This document shows positions 1 through 13,900 of a stretch of 64,000 nucleotides of DNA, one piece after another. The notes below the pieces were generated by a model, which had not been told where the DNA came from, did not search any database, and saw only the letters and a list, made by a program, of their open reading frames with translations. Within the stretch, counting starts at the first letter, position 1; each line of letters opens with the position of its first letter. Source of the DNA: Gymnogyps californianus (lineage: Eukaryota > Chordata > Aves > Accipitriformes > Cathartidae); contig NC_059479.1 in the NCBI RefSeq assembly GCF_018139145.2, forward strand, positions 4,402,001 to 4,466,000, in the 5' to 3' direction. A program made the position numbers and the translations under genes.

Positions 1-3000
1 AGGGATCTTCTCCAGCATGTTCTGGTCTCAGATTAGCGTACTGCCCAGATGAACTGCAAGTTGTCCTGAGCCTTTCCCTATGAGTCTGAAGTTCTCACTG
101 CTGATTCACCAACAACACACTTCTCAGAGAAGTTGTTTTGTCATATTTATTAAAAACATTAATGCCAGCAGTGAACTATGTCATCTCAGAAAGCTCTGTA
201 ATGCAACGTTTTACTTCTTAAGGACTCTGAGGCAGTTGATATTCTGCATAATAATGACATACATGAGGAAATATTTTTATGCATTGAAAATACAAGGCTT
301 CACTACAATAATATTTTTTTTTTAAAGATCAGTTTTAAAGCCCTAGAAGTACAATATATTAAAATAAGAAAAGGCAGTCTTACCAATCCACTTGCACGGA
401 GAAAAAAATTTTGGCACAGGAAGCCCCTTCCCCTCCCTGAGCCTGCTATTCATTGACCACAAAAAAACTCTAACAACAAAAAAGGGATATAATGGAGACA
501 TGCACAGTTGAATTTATTGCCTAAACAGCAGAGGATTCTATACTTTTTTTGTTGTTGTATTTAAAAAGTTCGTCCTTTCATGTGGGTGACAATCTCCTTT
601 TCTGCTGAACGTATATCTTGGTGTCCTCATGTGTTGATCATAGGTTTTCAAAAGCACGTGCTAAATTTTCATCCATGTGAAACACCTAGCTGTTGTACAA
701 AGATAATTGCTTTTCAGATCCACAGGGAAACAGCTTCTGAGCTCAAGATCATAAAGGTAGGAAACAAAAGGACTATAAACAGATAAATAACAAATGAGAT
801 AAACCCCTCTACTTTCCTGCCCAAAATAATACAATACCAATGCTGGTAACCGCTTAACAGAAAAATATTTACGCTACACTATTCTCCCTAAACATTCATC
901 ATGCCACCAGCCACGATGATGAGGAGGTGGTGCCAGGCCTATCAGCACTACTGCTTGCCACCACCATCTGCCAGAAGAGAACTAGATTTTAGATATATAT
1001 TTGCTTAGCATTGATGCTGATAGTATACACAAATTTGCATTCAGCTCCACAGAAATGTCAGCCTAGGGAAGAGGGTGGACACTTAGGAGTGTCAAGGTAT
1101 CTATCAAAACAAGGCACTGTGACAGCTGTGTTGGAAAAACACAGCTATGTAAAAACCAAAACAAACAAAAAACAATTGCAATATTCACAGTAAAAATGAC
1201 AGGATTAAATAGGAAAAGAGTGTGTTCAAATCAGTTGGCTTAAACAGAGAGATACTGGAAAGAGTAAGAAGGAAATAACTTAGAAAATTGAAAGAATTCT
1301 GGCTGGTTCTCAAGAAGTGAATGTCAGATGTTTTATACCTGGAAAATATATATTTATAAGGTTGGAAAAGGCCATATATACATAAAGATGAAAATGGAAC
1401 ACTGCAAAACGTGTAAAATGACCGATACTGACATCTGCAGTTACATCAGCATTCCTCTAGACATTATGGTTCAAAAATGTGGCTTTCTTTTTTCTGGGTT
1501 TTTTTGGAGGGAGGGGAGTTAGGTTTGGGGTTTTGTTTGGGTTTTTCTAGGGGAGTGTTTTGTTGAGTTTTTTTAAAAATGTATGCTTTATAGAACTTTC
1601 TTCCTGACAAAGACGGATCTAGTTCACAATGAGTTGTAACATTACCCAGGAAAGGTTCAGGTAGAGCTGAGAAGCACTGCATGATTTAGAGTATTTCATC
1701 CACCTAATAAAGAGTTTCCTGTGAGTAGCAGCAAACTTTACAGGGAAATATCCACCTAACATCAGCCTCGGTGAAGTTCAGCACTATATGCACTCCTGAC
1801 CGTGAACCAAATGTGGCCTGGGGACAAGCCACCTCAGTGTCATCCCCTTACAGCCAGCCAGCTGCAGCCAGTGCTCAGCTGCTCCTCAGCACCCACTCCT
1901 CCACCCCAGTGCACAGGGACCTCTGACAACAGAGTATCCGGTCGTGTTTCTGGACTCTTCAGTTTAAATAAATCCCTCTTTTCAATACCAATCCCTATAA
2001 AGCCACCCTTTCATGTCTTAGGGAATATGAAAGGCACATGGGACTGCGAGTAGAAATCTTTGCCATCAGGGCTGTTTTCAAACCAGAAGTGTATGATTTT
2101 TCCCATTTCCCTCTTTGCTTTTTGCGCCAGCGCCTTTGATCAGGGTGACCAGTTGCTGCAGGCACACTTGCTGTTTTGTGGGTCTTTTTTATTTCCCAGA
2201 TGGCAGAGTATTGCTCATGTAGCTTTGCAGAATTACAGTATACATTTTTTTGCTCCCCTGAAGCTCCAGAAACAGAATTGTAAAAAACAAAGTTCAGATT
2301 TTCTGAGGGTGAATTTTCACTACTTGAACTCCTTTCACTCTTCACACACGCTATCCATGAGCCCTTCCCTGTGATAGCCCCTGATCCCTCATCCTTCCCC
2401 ACACTTTCCTACCTTTTATGGTCCTCAGGACCAGCAGCAATACCACTGCTGCCCTCTGTGATCATGAAATAGTTTCAGACTGTCCACTAGTGTTTAGTGT
2501 TGAAACATGACAGAAAAAGTGCCGGTTGTTCAAAAGGTTATGCAAGTAATGTAAAGACATTTGGAAGATTTCATATTGGGGGCGGGGAGCAGGAGCACTG
2601 TTAGAATTGCTTGATCAGCGACACTTTAATTTCCCTACAATAGCTGATACAGCTGAATTAGGGAAATTATCCTTATTCAGAGATCATTCTAGCAACTTAC
2701 AAAGTGATTAAACCACTGTTTGCTCATTTATTATTTCTGTATTTCCGTTTATTTTTACTGAAATCCTAAAAAAAAATTACTGCCAAAAATATAGCTGTTT
2801 TATTTCTCATAATAATCGAGATTGATTTTACCACCGTAATATTTAAACACATTTTATTTCCTAAGGCATTAAACGTAGTTTACAGTTAGCTGCAATAGAG
2901 TGCCTAGCATCAAAAATGTTGGGCATTTAGCTGAGACAAAAGGACTGTGGCTTTTTTGTATAATTATTCATTTTATATTTGCCTCCCTTCCCACTCTAAT

Positions 3001-3454
3001 TCAGCTTATATATACATAGGAAATGCAATGATAACCAAAAGGATATAATTTTAATCTATTGAATTTTATGCATTTATGGCTAGAATTCAGTAAAAATGTA
3101 ATGATACTGATCAACTGCCATAGAAACTTGGATTTAGAATAGGCCAGTTCATTAAGTCTCCCCTGGAGAAGTTGTATCAGCCAACTGAGTTATTCGGGTT
3201 TTCTACAGTCTGCCACAGTGATACAGGAACTCTACAACTGCTTAGAAACGTGATTTTGGAAAGATGAATACACATACACACACTATTACAACCTAAACTG
3301 TAACAGGCAGAGACTTTTATTAAGGTAAAAGCCATGTAGAGAGACAATAGCTGGGCAACTTGCCATAAAGTCACACCAACATCTCAAAGACATGCTGGGT
3401 CAGGATTGTGCTAAGAAGTAGTGCAACATATCATACTTGCATGTCTGATGGCAT
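1..3454. other. Unique AT-rich non-coding DNA
   Basis: No recognisable gene or repeat family is visible. ORFs here are short, lack recognisable domains and occur on both strands, as expected by chance. A T/G-rich low-complexity tract lies at 1485-1575. A GC-richer patch at about 1800-1945 has many CAG/CTG-type trinucleotides but no coding signature I can name. A small patch at 900-975 is also GC-richer. Confidence 0.6.
1485..1575. repeat. T/G-rich low-complexity tract
   Basis: Runs of T alternate with runs of G on the + strand (A/C-rich on the other). Tracts of this type recur in the window, for example at 10883-10941 and, in the opposite orientation, at 48427-48535. This is simple sequence only; no function is implied. 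Confidence 0.7.
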
Positions 3455-3515
3455 ACGTAGGGTCTAAGTAGCTAAAATGCTGAACTGGGATTCAGGAGGC
3501 TTCTGCTTATTTAGG
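3455..3515 (+). repeat. Possible MIR-like SINE head (tRNA-related part)
   Basis: The stretch around ctgaactgggattcagga resembles the tRNA-derived head of ancient MIR-type SINEs, which typically read 'gg(tt/ct)a-agc-ctg-gactggga-tcagga'. The match fades after about 60 bp and no MIR tail follows. It is a short, old and uncertain fragment that could be chance similarity; the full-length MIR-like copy at 27800-27966 is far better supported. Confidence 0.35.
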
Positions 3516-5163
3516 TAATTTGGAACTATGTTCTCCATGGTGGCACTTTGCATTCACAACAGGTACAAAAGAGAATGAGATTTATTGTTGTGAATTCTGA
3601 AACCAAAATCCAAAGAATTATTCTCAAAATTTATTTCAAGTTCTGAACATGAATGCTGCTCAGTTTACAGGAAGAGACATGTTCGTTTTGTTGAAGGACT
3701 CCCCACCTGATACAGAAAACTAATGAGAGACACTTCCATGTTATTTCCTAATAATTACACAATAGCTAGGTTCCTTATAGCCAGACAAACTGTTCACATG
3801 AGCTTTTGGACTTCATTTCTACAGTAACAAAGATGTCAATCTAATAACTATTACATTGGGCTTATATACACAGAGCTTTTAACATGACCTGTGCTCTGAA
3901 ACACCTTGTAGAGGTGCCATAGCTCCTTAAAAGGAATGAAATCAGCAGACTAGTAGTATTCTTTTGCTTTGAAAAAGAATTTCCAGAATTTTTATTAAGA
4001 ACTCTCTAAATAATTATTGTACTTTAAAGATGTGTAAGTGTCCAGGGGACACTGTCACCTGGATTTAATAAGCTTTTTTTCTCCTCTTTTATTAATTTCT
4101 TTCTAATGGACTATGAAGTGTCCGACAAACATTTTATTACATTTACAATACAACGTGGAAGGTCAGGGATTTAAACATAGTCCTTTACAATGGATTATTT
4201 AAAACTTTTTTTGAAGTCTACATAAGCATAAGGGTAATATTAATTAGGAAGTTTAACCCATATTATATTAAAATCAATGACAATCAGATTTAACTTTGTA
4301 GAAAAGCCAGAAGAAGGTAGGCCATCAGAAAAGAAGAGAAAAAATATATTTTTGTCTTACCCGTAACTGCTTAGAAAAATGAACAAAATTTCTTTTCACA
4401 CAGATGCTTATAAAGCATTTTTAAAGGCCTTCAAAAGCCAGACTGCTATTCCTCCTTCAATTATATTGATAGGGCAGTATTAATACTAAGTTTGTTATGC
4501 CAATGTACAATCAGATTTATCTCAGGGATCAAAGATATTCTTGTAGTTTTAGCTGAAGTAGTATCCATCTGTCATGCAAGGTCTTCAAGATTTTAGCATT
4601 CTACTGATAGACATTAACAATCCTTTTGTCACTCCTGCAATCTTCTGCTCTTAGAACAAAAAAAAAGTCAGCTATTTTAAATATTTTTGTTCAGTTTTAG
4701 CAATTCTTATCTTTTTCATGAAACCTTTAAACAAACTATATCTCTAGAATAAAAACTGAAGAAATCCTAACTAGTCTGTAATCACAAAAATACTAAATGA
4801 TTTTTAAGATTTTTTTACAAACACCGGAGGTAGATATTGTTCTTTAAATGACCTACTAAAGTTTGTAAAGCTAAATCATTTATAAACTAATACAGCTAAA
4901 TTCAACTTATATTCATCTTTGAAGTTTGCTTCTTTTATTCAAGATCTGAAGGAAGACTTCACCTGAAAACTTGTTCTATTTTTTACCTAAAAGCCTTTGT
5001 TCTCTTTTCTAAATAAAATTGTTTATAAGGAAAGATTAACCAAAGAAAAGACAGAATACCCTCTGCCCAGAAATCTTATCTTGAAATGGAAAGAAGATTT
5101 TAGGCTCTGAAAGATTTTTCTGTTAATGTAACAGCCATGAAATTATAATCTATGGAATCCAGT
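3516..5163. other. Unique AT-rich non-coding DNA
   Basis: No gene, RNA gene or repeat is recognised. The sequence is AT-rich with ordinary short A and T runs and no ORF above about 60 codons. Confidence 0.6.
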
Positions 5164-5345
5164 GTAAGAACATAGGAATAGCCTTCCTGGACCAGACCAA
5201 GGCTGTGTGTCATTCTGTCTCTAACAGGCAGCCATAGATGGGCATTTAGGAAAGACGAAGAACATACCAAAGGCATATGACCTTTCCTTGGATTGAATGG
5301 ATTTGACTATTGAGTACCCTCCAGTGGATCTTTTTTTAAAGAACT
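5164..5345 (+). repeat. Old amniote interspersed repeat (CR1/L3-like 3' region or related SINE)
   Basis: The segment starts with a taagaacata-ggaa-gcc-accagaccaa arrangement. It is followed by wording like 'cagccatagatgg' and 'gaacttgtccagt'. This order resembles a repeat common in turtles and crocodilians, whose copies begin 'taagaacataagaa...gccatactgggtcagacca' and continue to 'aacttatccagttc'. The match is broken by many substitutions, as expected for an ancient insertion. The family name is uncertain and the boundaries are approximate. Confidence 0.5.
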
Positions 5346-6994
5346 TGTCCAGTAGCTGCCATCTTGCACATTATTTGACCAAATTTAATATCTGACCTGC
5401 CCCTCTCAACCCCTCTACCCCAAAAAGCAGCAGACAGGAAGCTGTCATTAAAATAGGTATAAGAGCTGTATGTATTACTCATAGTCTGTCAGAATAAAGA
5501 GCCATGGAGAAGACAAGTGAGGGCCTTGTCAGAAGTACTAACTTCATTCCTGCATTCTATGTCAAACAGAGGCCAGGGTTTAAAAATGACTCTTCATATA
5601 GTGTCCAGCCTTTAACTTCTGTATGCTGAAGAGTCAATGAATTTCACTTGTAAAAGCTTTAGCTATAGAAGGACATAAGGAGTAAAGTCATAGGAAATAC
5701 ATTATGGAGTATTAATGGCTAGTCTGCATTTCAAAATCTAGGGAGTGTAAAGGTGACCCTAAACACATACTCATTTTTCTGTCCCTGTTGTTTCTTCTCA
5801 TTCTCTCCTTATTACAAAGCAATTTTTTCATGGCTATTTGTTTCAGATGCCAAAACCATTAAACTGCAGTTTTTCCAAATGCCGATACTGAGCTAATTTG
5901 CTTATGAATTTTGGCAGAATTGGCTGTTGTACAGAACATTTCCAGGAGTGGTAAACACTTGAGGAATAGACATAAATAAAAACTAGCTCAATGGGGAGAG
6001 CAGTTATGTGCTCGTACTATGGGTTAGCAACTATTTGCCTAATAAGAGCGATTTCTCGACTATAGGTATTTACATCTCAGGGGAGGAAAAATGAAAAGCG
6101 TAGAATGAAAAAGTCAACAGAAGACGAACAGCAAGAGCCTCTGAATACTGCAAGTTGATGTGGATTGCTCCATAATTACAAGTTTGGTAATTGCATTTTT
6201 TTTCCACAGAAAATAGCAATGTTTTCTTAGTTATGACAGATTATGGACACTGATTATAACATCAGCTTATGTAAGTTCCTATGAACTATATATATTAAGA
6301 GGGGGAATAATGAATATTCCAGGTGTTCACAGAATACCTGCAACTGTGCTAACAGTCTTTGATAACAAAATTTTAAGTACTGCTGTTAATACTACTGGTA
6401 AATAGTAGGCATTCATTATATAAAACACAATGTTCCGGAAGACATTTTACCGAAGAGTTATTTAATCTGTACAAAAAATAAACTGTGGGAAATCCTTTTC
6501 AATTACCACACCTAGTAATACTTCCTATTGCTTTTCAAAAGATAACAACATGTTCCCCATTTTTGGGCTGCCACATCACCAGCATAAGTTGTTATTACTC
6601 CATTTAAGTGAAAGGTGAATTAGTAAAGGGAAATGACACATCTACAGACTGCAGTTGTGAGCTTTGACTTACTCCTACTCATTCTATTCAGTCCGTTTTG
6701 GCTGATACTGCTAGTACACTTTCAAATAGATACATTTGCAAAACCAAAACAGGTATGGATTCAAATCTTTACCAAGTGCATAGTTTGAATATCAGGTTTA
6801 AAATGCGGAAATAAATTCTTGTCTCTTATAACCAATATCTTAATCTAAACAAGATCATAATCTTATATCACCGTAATATCTGAGCACTCTCCTAGAGACC
6901 ATTCATCAAAAAATTAACCAAAACCAGACCTGCAAAATTATCCAGATCAACTGAGAACTGGAGAAAGCACTAGGAGGGAAATTTCCTGGACATA
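5346..6994. other. Unique AT-rich non-coding DNA
   Basis: Nothing is recognised between the old repeat and LTR A. Short A/T runs only. The last five bases (acata) form the left target-site duplication of LTR A. Confidence 0.6.
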
Positions 6995-7257
6995 TTTCCT
7001 GGTTTCAGCTGGGACAGAGTTAACTCTGTTCTTAGTAGCTGGTACAGTGCTGGGTTTTGGATGTAGTGTGAGAATGATGTTGATAACACGCTGATGGTTT
7101 AGTTGTTGCTAAGTAGTGCTTATCTTAAGCCAAGGATTTTCAGTTTCCCATGCTGTGCCAGCAAGCAGGTGTGCAAGGAGCTGGGAGGGAGCAGAGCCGG
7201 GGCAGCTGACCCCAACTAGCCAAAGGGATATTCCATACCATGGAACATCATGCTCAG

Positions 7258-7265
7258 TATATAAA
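7258..7265 (+). promoter_or_regulatory. LTR A TATA box
   Basis: TATATAAA lies at the same relative position in all six long LTR copies, just upstream of a G-rich stretch. It would mark the U3/R boundary region of the former retroviral promoter. Whether it is active today cannot be told from sequence. Confidence 0.7.
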
Positions 7266-7465
7266 CTGGGGGGAGTTGGCCGGGAGGCGCGGCTCAGGCA
7301 TCAGTCAGCAGGTGGTGAGCAATTGCATTGTGCATCACTGGGGGTTTTTTCTTTTTTTTTTTCTTTCCCCCTCTCCTTTTCTTTTGTTATATTCCTTTTC
7401 ATTACTACTATTATTATTATTGTATTTCATTATTATTATTGTTAGTATTATATTTTACTTTAGTT

Positions 7466-7471
7466 ATTAAA
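7466..7471 (+). terminator. LTR A polyadenylation signal (ATTAAA)
   Basis: ATTAAA, the common variant hexamer, lies about 200 bp downstream of the TATA box and is conserved in all long LTR copies in the window. It would define the R/U5 side of the LTR. Confidence 0.65.
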
Positions 7472-10400
7472 CTGTTCTTATCTCAACCCACAAGTTCTAC
7501 CTTCTTTCCCGATTCTCCTCCCCATTCCACTGGGAGCGGGGAGGGGGGAGTGAGGGAGCGGCTGCATGGTGCTTGGCTGCTGACTGGGGTTAAACCACGA
7601 CAACATAAAAGAGAAGGAAAAAGCTTCTCTGGAAGAAAGGGCCAAGTGTAGTAAAAGAAACTTCTTTCTGTGCTTTGCTGAGGTTTTATGATAAAATTTT
7701 TGTACCTGTGGACATTTGGTTCTGTTGATTTGTGAAAAGGCAGTTTGTTGAATACTAATAATGGTGCTAGAAAGCTGTGCATTATTGGAGGAGAGAGGAG
7801 AAAAAGTAGGCAAAGTTTAAGATCACAGTAGCTACAGCAGAGTAATTTGTGGAACTCCAGTGCATGTTTTGCCTGTTATCCACTACCTGCCTTAAACTTC
7901 TGTTTCCTTGCTTATGAGGATTTCAATGGCAATAGTTGCCTGTACAGTAGAAAACTATGTGTGGTAATCCTTACAGTTTCTTAAAATGGGAATGCACTTT
8001 CTCGCATGGAAGAGAAAGAAACAACCTAGAGGAAGCAGCAGAAACTATTATCTTGCCAGCCAAGAACGTTTCATTCATTTCTCCAGTAGCTTTTTTCCTA
8101 GGGATTATCTCTCAGAAAGCTCTCTTAGCACAGTGACACAACAGTCATTCTTTGTATGAGTTTCGCCATACACAGTGCCTTCTGACAAATTGGAAGTGTG
8201 CTCTTAAGAAACCAACCCTCAGATGGAGTTTCACATGATCTGAACTCTGCCCTTCAACTTTTGCTGTTTGCTACCAGGGGTCAGTTACAGAAAGCAGTAA
8301 CACCAGTCAGGGGAAAGCAAACCTACCACATCTGCCTCTCCTGCCCTGCCGTTTGGAGGCCACCACACCAACCAGCTGGCATCTTCCTACACAGAAGGAA
8401 AAAAAAAAAAAGTGAAGAATAAGTAATTTCTCCTTTGCATTTCTAAAGATGCTCTGTTTGTTCAGACTTCAGAACTTATTTTCCCTGTGTTTCCTTTGTC
8501 CTCTTGTTTTTGGCTGAAAAAGTCAGTTTGTTAATTGGGTACAGAAAATGAACGTTCATACATGTTTCCTTAAAAATCTGTACATGTTGCTGTAAGCAAT
8601 TCTTAAGTTGCTTGAAAGAAGGCCAGCTAGCATCTAGACAGAAAAGAAAGTGCATTCTCCATTGCCATACATATCTCACAATTCATCAGAATGACCTGTC
8701 TGGGTATTTTTCACCATTATTTCCATATGACTGTGCTGGTGGATGCTGCAAAAGTGTTCAAAAATGTGACGTATTCCTGAACCTCATTCATAGAAAATTA
8801 CAGTACAATACTGTAACAGATCATAATCGATAAATTCAATCAAAGAACTGTTTAACTTTTTTTTCAGTGTGAACGCTGAAGAACTTGTCTGGAAGAAAGT
8901 CAGGGAATTTTGACTGCCGGAGGGGTACCTTGTGTTCTTTTTGTTGTTGTTGTTCTGAGAGTATTTATTGTATTTATTTTTTTTCCCTCTGAAAATTGAC
9001 ATAATATTGACCAGTGTTCTACTGAGTAGTAGTTAAATCATAGTTCATTCACAGTGTTTAATATATTTTTATCCAAGTTATAAATATATTTTTTCCCTGA
9101 ATCCAGCCATTTCACTTTTTGCAGTCACTATATCAACTTATAACTACCCTGTAATGGTATAACTACGAGGGATAAGAGTTAGTTGCATATCAAAGCCAAT
9201 GTGTGTGGGCGGGGGCATTTCATAGATAATCTAAACAACTTTGCACAGACAGGGAATGGAGCAAAAAGACTTTAAATGTTGAATTATTCTGGTTTTGATG
9301 GTTTAAATACAACTTTCAGTGATACCTTAGGTATCTAGTATTGTAATTCAATATTCTGAATGGTGGTAAAGTTTCCTTCTCATTTATTCAGAACATGTAC
9401 AAAAATATTCAGTTTAACTGGATTTTAGGGGTGTAGGAGGGTTTCACTCTCACCTAACAAACAATCAGGAGTCTTCCGCCACAGAGTACCTGACATGTCC
9501 TGCAATATATCACCACATACACCCTTTTTTTTTTCCCTGCAGTGAACCAGGTTATGTTTTGTACTCTGCAGAAGGGAGGAAATACTTTCAGCCTAGTGAA
9601 GAGTATTTGACTACTACTTCCTAAGCATCTTCAACAGAAATATTTCTTGTGATATAAAAGTTGAAGCATCAACCAGACTGAGCCTGTCTGTGACTTTCCT
9701 TATCCTTTTTGGTTACTCATTAATTGCTGCAGTGAAAGGCTCCCCGAGACCTATGAGGTTCCAAGAACAAGTCATGGCCTGAACATGCAATAATTACAGA
9801 AAGGAATTCTGTACTTGAAATAGGTGTTTTAAGCATTCCTACTGATTCAGTCCCCTTCATTGCAACAGTTATTTTGTTGCCTCAAAACATATGCTTTGCC
9901 TGAAAAAGCTGAAACCTTTCAAAGAGTTATTTCCTCTACTAGTTAGCTAACACACTTCCATATTAACACTGTGAATGATCGTAGTCCATTTTAATGTAAA
10001 ACAGAATATGTAACATAAGCCACTACTGAAGGTAATTTAACCTGTTACAGTTTAAGAGGAAGCAGAAACACTCACATAAAACCCGTATGTCTAGAAAAGT
10101 AACACACATTAGTTGAACTGTTACAGTTACACACTTGTTATACAAGCTGGTTTGCCTCATCCCTAATTTGCAAGAAAAGTTACTATCTAATTCAGAGTTC
10201 TATAATTCTTACAATAACATCTTTAGCAAGAGAATACCCACAATGACCCAAAGACAAACTTCTAGAATACTGAACCTGTGAGAAAAAGAATCCAGATTCC
10301 TGTGCAGTCTGTGTTCATAATCCAAAACAACTTGTACACTCTTATTGAACACGAACTCTTAATGACACCTCCTCTACAGGAAAGTAAATAAACAAAGTCA

Positions 10401-10882
10401 TCTCAAAGAGGTCTTGATCCCCCTGGTATTATCTTTTATAGGTAGAATGGTACTGCTCAGCAAATATGTCCTGTAAGACATGCTGTCTCTATAAAATCTG
10501 TATAATCTTTCTAGGCTGAATTGCCCCTGGCGAAGAAGTGTTGGAAAATGACCTCAAGCAACTGTGCCACTGGGATCTGTCATCATTTGACTACAACCTA
10601 ATAAAATTTCTGTCTAAGGCAAATTTTCATTAATTTTATGGCTCCTAGAAGACTAATATAATACATATAACTTTTAAGTTTATACCTATGCTTGCTGAGC
10701 TAAATCTTTAATTGTAGCCCAAATCAGCCAAGCACTTAAACAGATGCTTTATTTTTGAGCACTTATTTCTACTGACTTTGATAGGTCTATGTAAGTGCTT
10801 AACATCAGGTGTCTGCTTTGTTGTTTTGCAGGGTTTACCTTGAGAGTGCTTAGTGCTTTGAAGATCCATCCTTTCCTAGGGA

Positions 10883-10941
10883 TGGTTTTTTGTGGGGGTT
10901 TTTGGGGATTTTTTTTGTTTGTTTGCTTTTTGTTTTTTTTA
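10883..10941. repeat. T/G-rich low-complexity tract
   Basis: T runs with interspersed G runs and a GTTTGTTTGC-like stretch. Simple sequence. The apparent lysine/proline-rich minus-strand ORF across it is a product of this composition. Confidence 0.7.
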
Positions 10942-13900
10942 ATAAGGAAAATAAAGTAAAGCAAAAATATCATAAATGTAAGACTAAACTAAAAATAATA
11001 ACAGCTTTGTTACCTTTCTAAAATTACAATTGATGTTGTGAAGTTGCTGGGTGCTTTCTCCTTGTACTTTCCAGTTGATGCAACCTAGTCTTTTACTTGT
11101 AAAGTAATCAGCTTTTAATTAAGCCCATGAGTTTTTCGTATTACCCTAATGCCTGTAATAATTGTTATGATTCTATTACTTTCTTTGTTAAACACGTTTG
11201 TAGTTTTAAATGACAGGAAGTCAAGCTAGCAATTTGTAAAGATGTGTGAATAAGGAAATTGCTCTATTCATATGTTCATAATGAACAGAGAGATAACATA
11301 ATAATGCTTTGTATTCTCTCACCCTCCAACAAGAGGAAAGAAAAGCAAAGGAGGTGGCCTGGATAATTTCCTGCAACCCTCCCTTTGTTCTTAAGCCTTT
11401 TTAGCAGTATTTATTGAGGAATGCAAAGGAAGAAAAATCATCCAAACCAAGCTTTGAACATGCCGCTTTAGTGACACAGCTTCCAAGAACAAGAAAAAGC
11501 TCATTCATTAGAACAAAATGCTGGAAAAAAGCCAACGCACAACTGCACACATTACTGCAGTCGTTCTGTATCACATCATACCACTACTACTCCATTTAAT
11601 GTACTATTGCTAAAATATCTGCGAACCTAAGTTGTTCCAGCCTTAAATTACACCTTATGTCAATCTCTTCAGCTATGTCAACAATGTAAATAAAAACTAT
11701 GTAAGACGCTTTACTGTTCAAGAAACTCACTGTCTGGTTAAACAGTGGGGAAGCAAAGGGCACAGGTACTACTTTGATTTTAAAGACTTCATAGACACAC
11801 CTGACCGAGGACATGAGGGAGGGAAAAGAGAGCCTTAGTGACATTGGCACCGTCGTCTTTCCTTTCCCAGGTTTCAGAGCAAGTTGCGTACCCCTAATCA
11901 CAGAAAGGGTTCAGCTACTCCACTACCCTTGCACTGTCTCTCCCCACCTAATGAGCTATATCTGCCCTTTCTGCCTTATTTTTCACAGATCCTTGAAACA
12001 CCGCTAAACATAGATATTTAAAGGAGGGGGAAAATCACTTTTTAGCAGACAGTTTGTCAAATAAATGATGCTTACTTAATTATTTAAAGAGATTGTATAA
12101 CTGCACATTGCTATTCAATCAAGTTCCTTGATTTTTTCCCCACTGTTTATAGATAAACCGTAATGCTCAAACATTGCTACTAATTATGTATAAAATTCTG
12201 AACAGCAGATACATGAACAAACGTTCATGCCAATTTGCTCACTTTAAGTGTTGTTCATCTTCCAAGTTCTGTCAAAATTTCTATTTGAACCTGAAGAAAT
12301 TTTCAAAGATAATCCTACATTAAATGGATAAGATTAAAAGTCAGGACATAAACAAAACAAAAAAGAGCAACACATCAGAAGTGAAACTCCTTACTGCACC
12401 CAGATTTCCTGGAACTGAATGTGTCTCAACGATCTACTCTTTATAAGGTTATGTCTCCCAGCTTTCCTACCTGCTACCTCCCCTTACCCCAAGTTATTTA
12501 TTCTAACTATTTAAGTTTGCTTTGGCAAGACAGGTAATTTGTTAGAGGGGTTTGGAAATTTGACCCTATATCACATTAAGAATTTCCTAGGCCCAGTATA
12601 ACTTTTCTTTCTGGCATTTCTTTCCGATAATAGTGTCTGGTTTTCAGAATTGTCAGGTACCTTCAATTACCATTCAAAATGGAAATTTGTATTTTATGTT
12701 TGGGGTTATTCTATAATGATATGCTTTGTGAGCACTTTATTACAGTGGATTAAATACTAAAATGAAATTGTCACTTCACAATTTTATGGAAATGAAAACG
12801 GTAACAGTAGGCTTTATGTCAGTTTACCAGCTAAGGGAGGCAGCATAAACTTTCTATTACATCACAAATTTTGAAATTTTTTTCTTTGTTTTCTTTGGCA
12901 TCTTTTAACTCACCTTAAAATACATTTACAGAGCACAAAGCAAACTCAATCCCCCACCTTTAAAATGTAAAATTTAATACTGAAAATATTTCTCATGTCA
13001 TTTCAGTAACATGATTCATCATACGATATGAACGGACGTGACACATCTTAATGAGGCATATCACTAAACAATACAATGCCCAGAGCCGGTTTGAAATTTC
13101 AAAGAATCTTGGGTGTAAAATTGGTTTAAATACAAAATATTGTTTGTGGTAAAACACTATCAAAATCTTGATGATTAAGATTTTATTTCTCTTTAGGAAA
13201 TTATACAGGGAACAGGCTGACAAAACTATGATAGTATAAATATATTCCAAATGGAGTATGTTGGGTTTTTTGTATGTTTGAGAACTTGTTAAATTTTGCA
13301 GTACTTTTGGATATCTTAATTGTTTATGTTGCCAGGAGATTCAAGCAGTTTGGTTTTCATTTGTTTGCTGATCTTTGTATTTTGTTTCATTTCTGACTTG
13401 GTATCCTTAAATTAACTCTTTGGGGTTTTTTTGAAACCTTAAAACATAGCAGTTTGACTGTAACCTTCCTTTTGGTTGTAAACCTATTTTACATCCCTTC
13501 TTAAATCTGTAATTCAAAACCTCTTTAACCTGTCTATACCAATACCAGGCTTTTAAATGGCAAACCATTTCCAATACACTTCAAGCAAAATTTTCAATGT
13601 TCTGTGTATGGCCTTCAAAGGCCATTTCAAAATTTTAAAGATATGATTTAGATGTATTTGAAATTGGGATGTTAATATATGGTGCTAATGTTAATACATG
13701 GAGGTAAGAAACACTTTTCAGAAAAGCGTTCATCTAAATGCTTTTATTTGAAGGGACGAAGTTGGCATATTCATCACAAAACTTCTGTGATGTATGTAGC
13801 TCTTCTATAGCTTAACATGTGTTGTGCGCAGGAGCACTGAATTAAATCTGCTTGATATATTTTCACCAACAGAGAGTATGCACAAGCACTCATGGGGGAA

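Larger units (their letters stand above)
6995..7602 (+). mobile_element. Solo LTR A, avian ERV (ERVL-like), complete
   Basis: This is a complete long terminal repeat of an endogenous retrovirus, without internal genes. Its left end aligns with the other copies at tcctggttt (the terminal TG is mutated to TT) and its right end is ...ccacgaca. Identical 5-bp sequences (acata) flank it at 6990-6994 and 7603-7607, a perfect target-site duplication. It carries a TATATAAA box at 7258-7265 and an ATTAAA polyadenylation signal at 7466-7471. A T- and ATT-rich tract lies between them. It lacks the 11-bp segment seen in LTRs B and D and has a shortened GC box region. Five-bp duplications are typical of class III/ERVL integration. 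ORFs inside it are not genes. Confidence 0.92.

Noticed and set aside
1995..2402. 135-codon minus-strand ORF
   Set aside because: Overlapped by an open plus-strand frame of 104 codons, no recognised domain, and no convincing splice or promoter context.
7116..7651. ORFs of about 76-111 codons inside and beside LTR A, and similar ones in LTRs B, C, D, E and F
   Set aside because: They recur because the LTR is repeated. Their tracts of F, L, I and Y come from the T-rich and ATT-rich LTR segment, and no protein family is seen.
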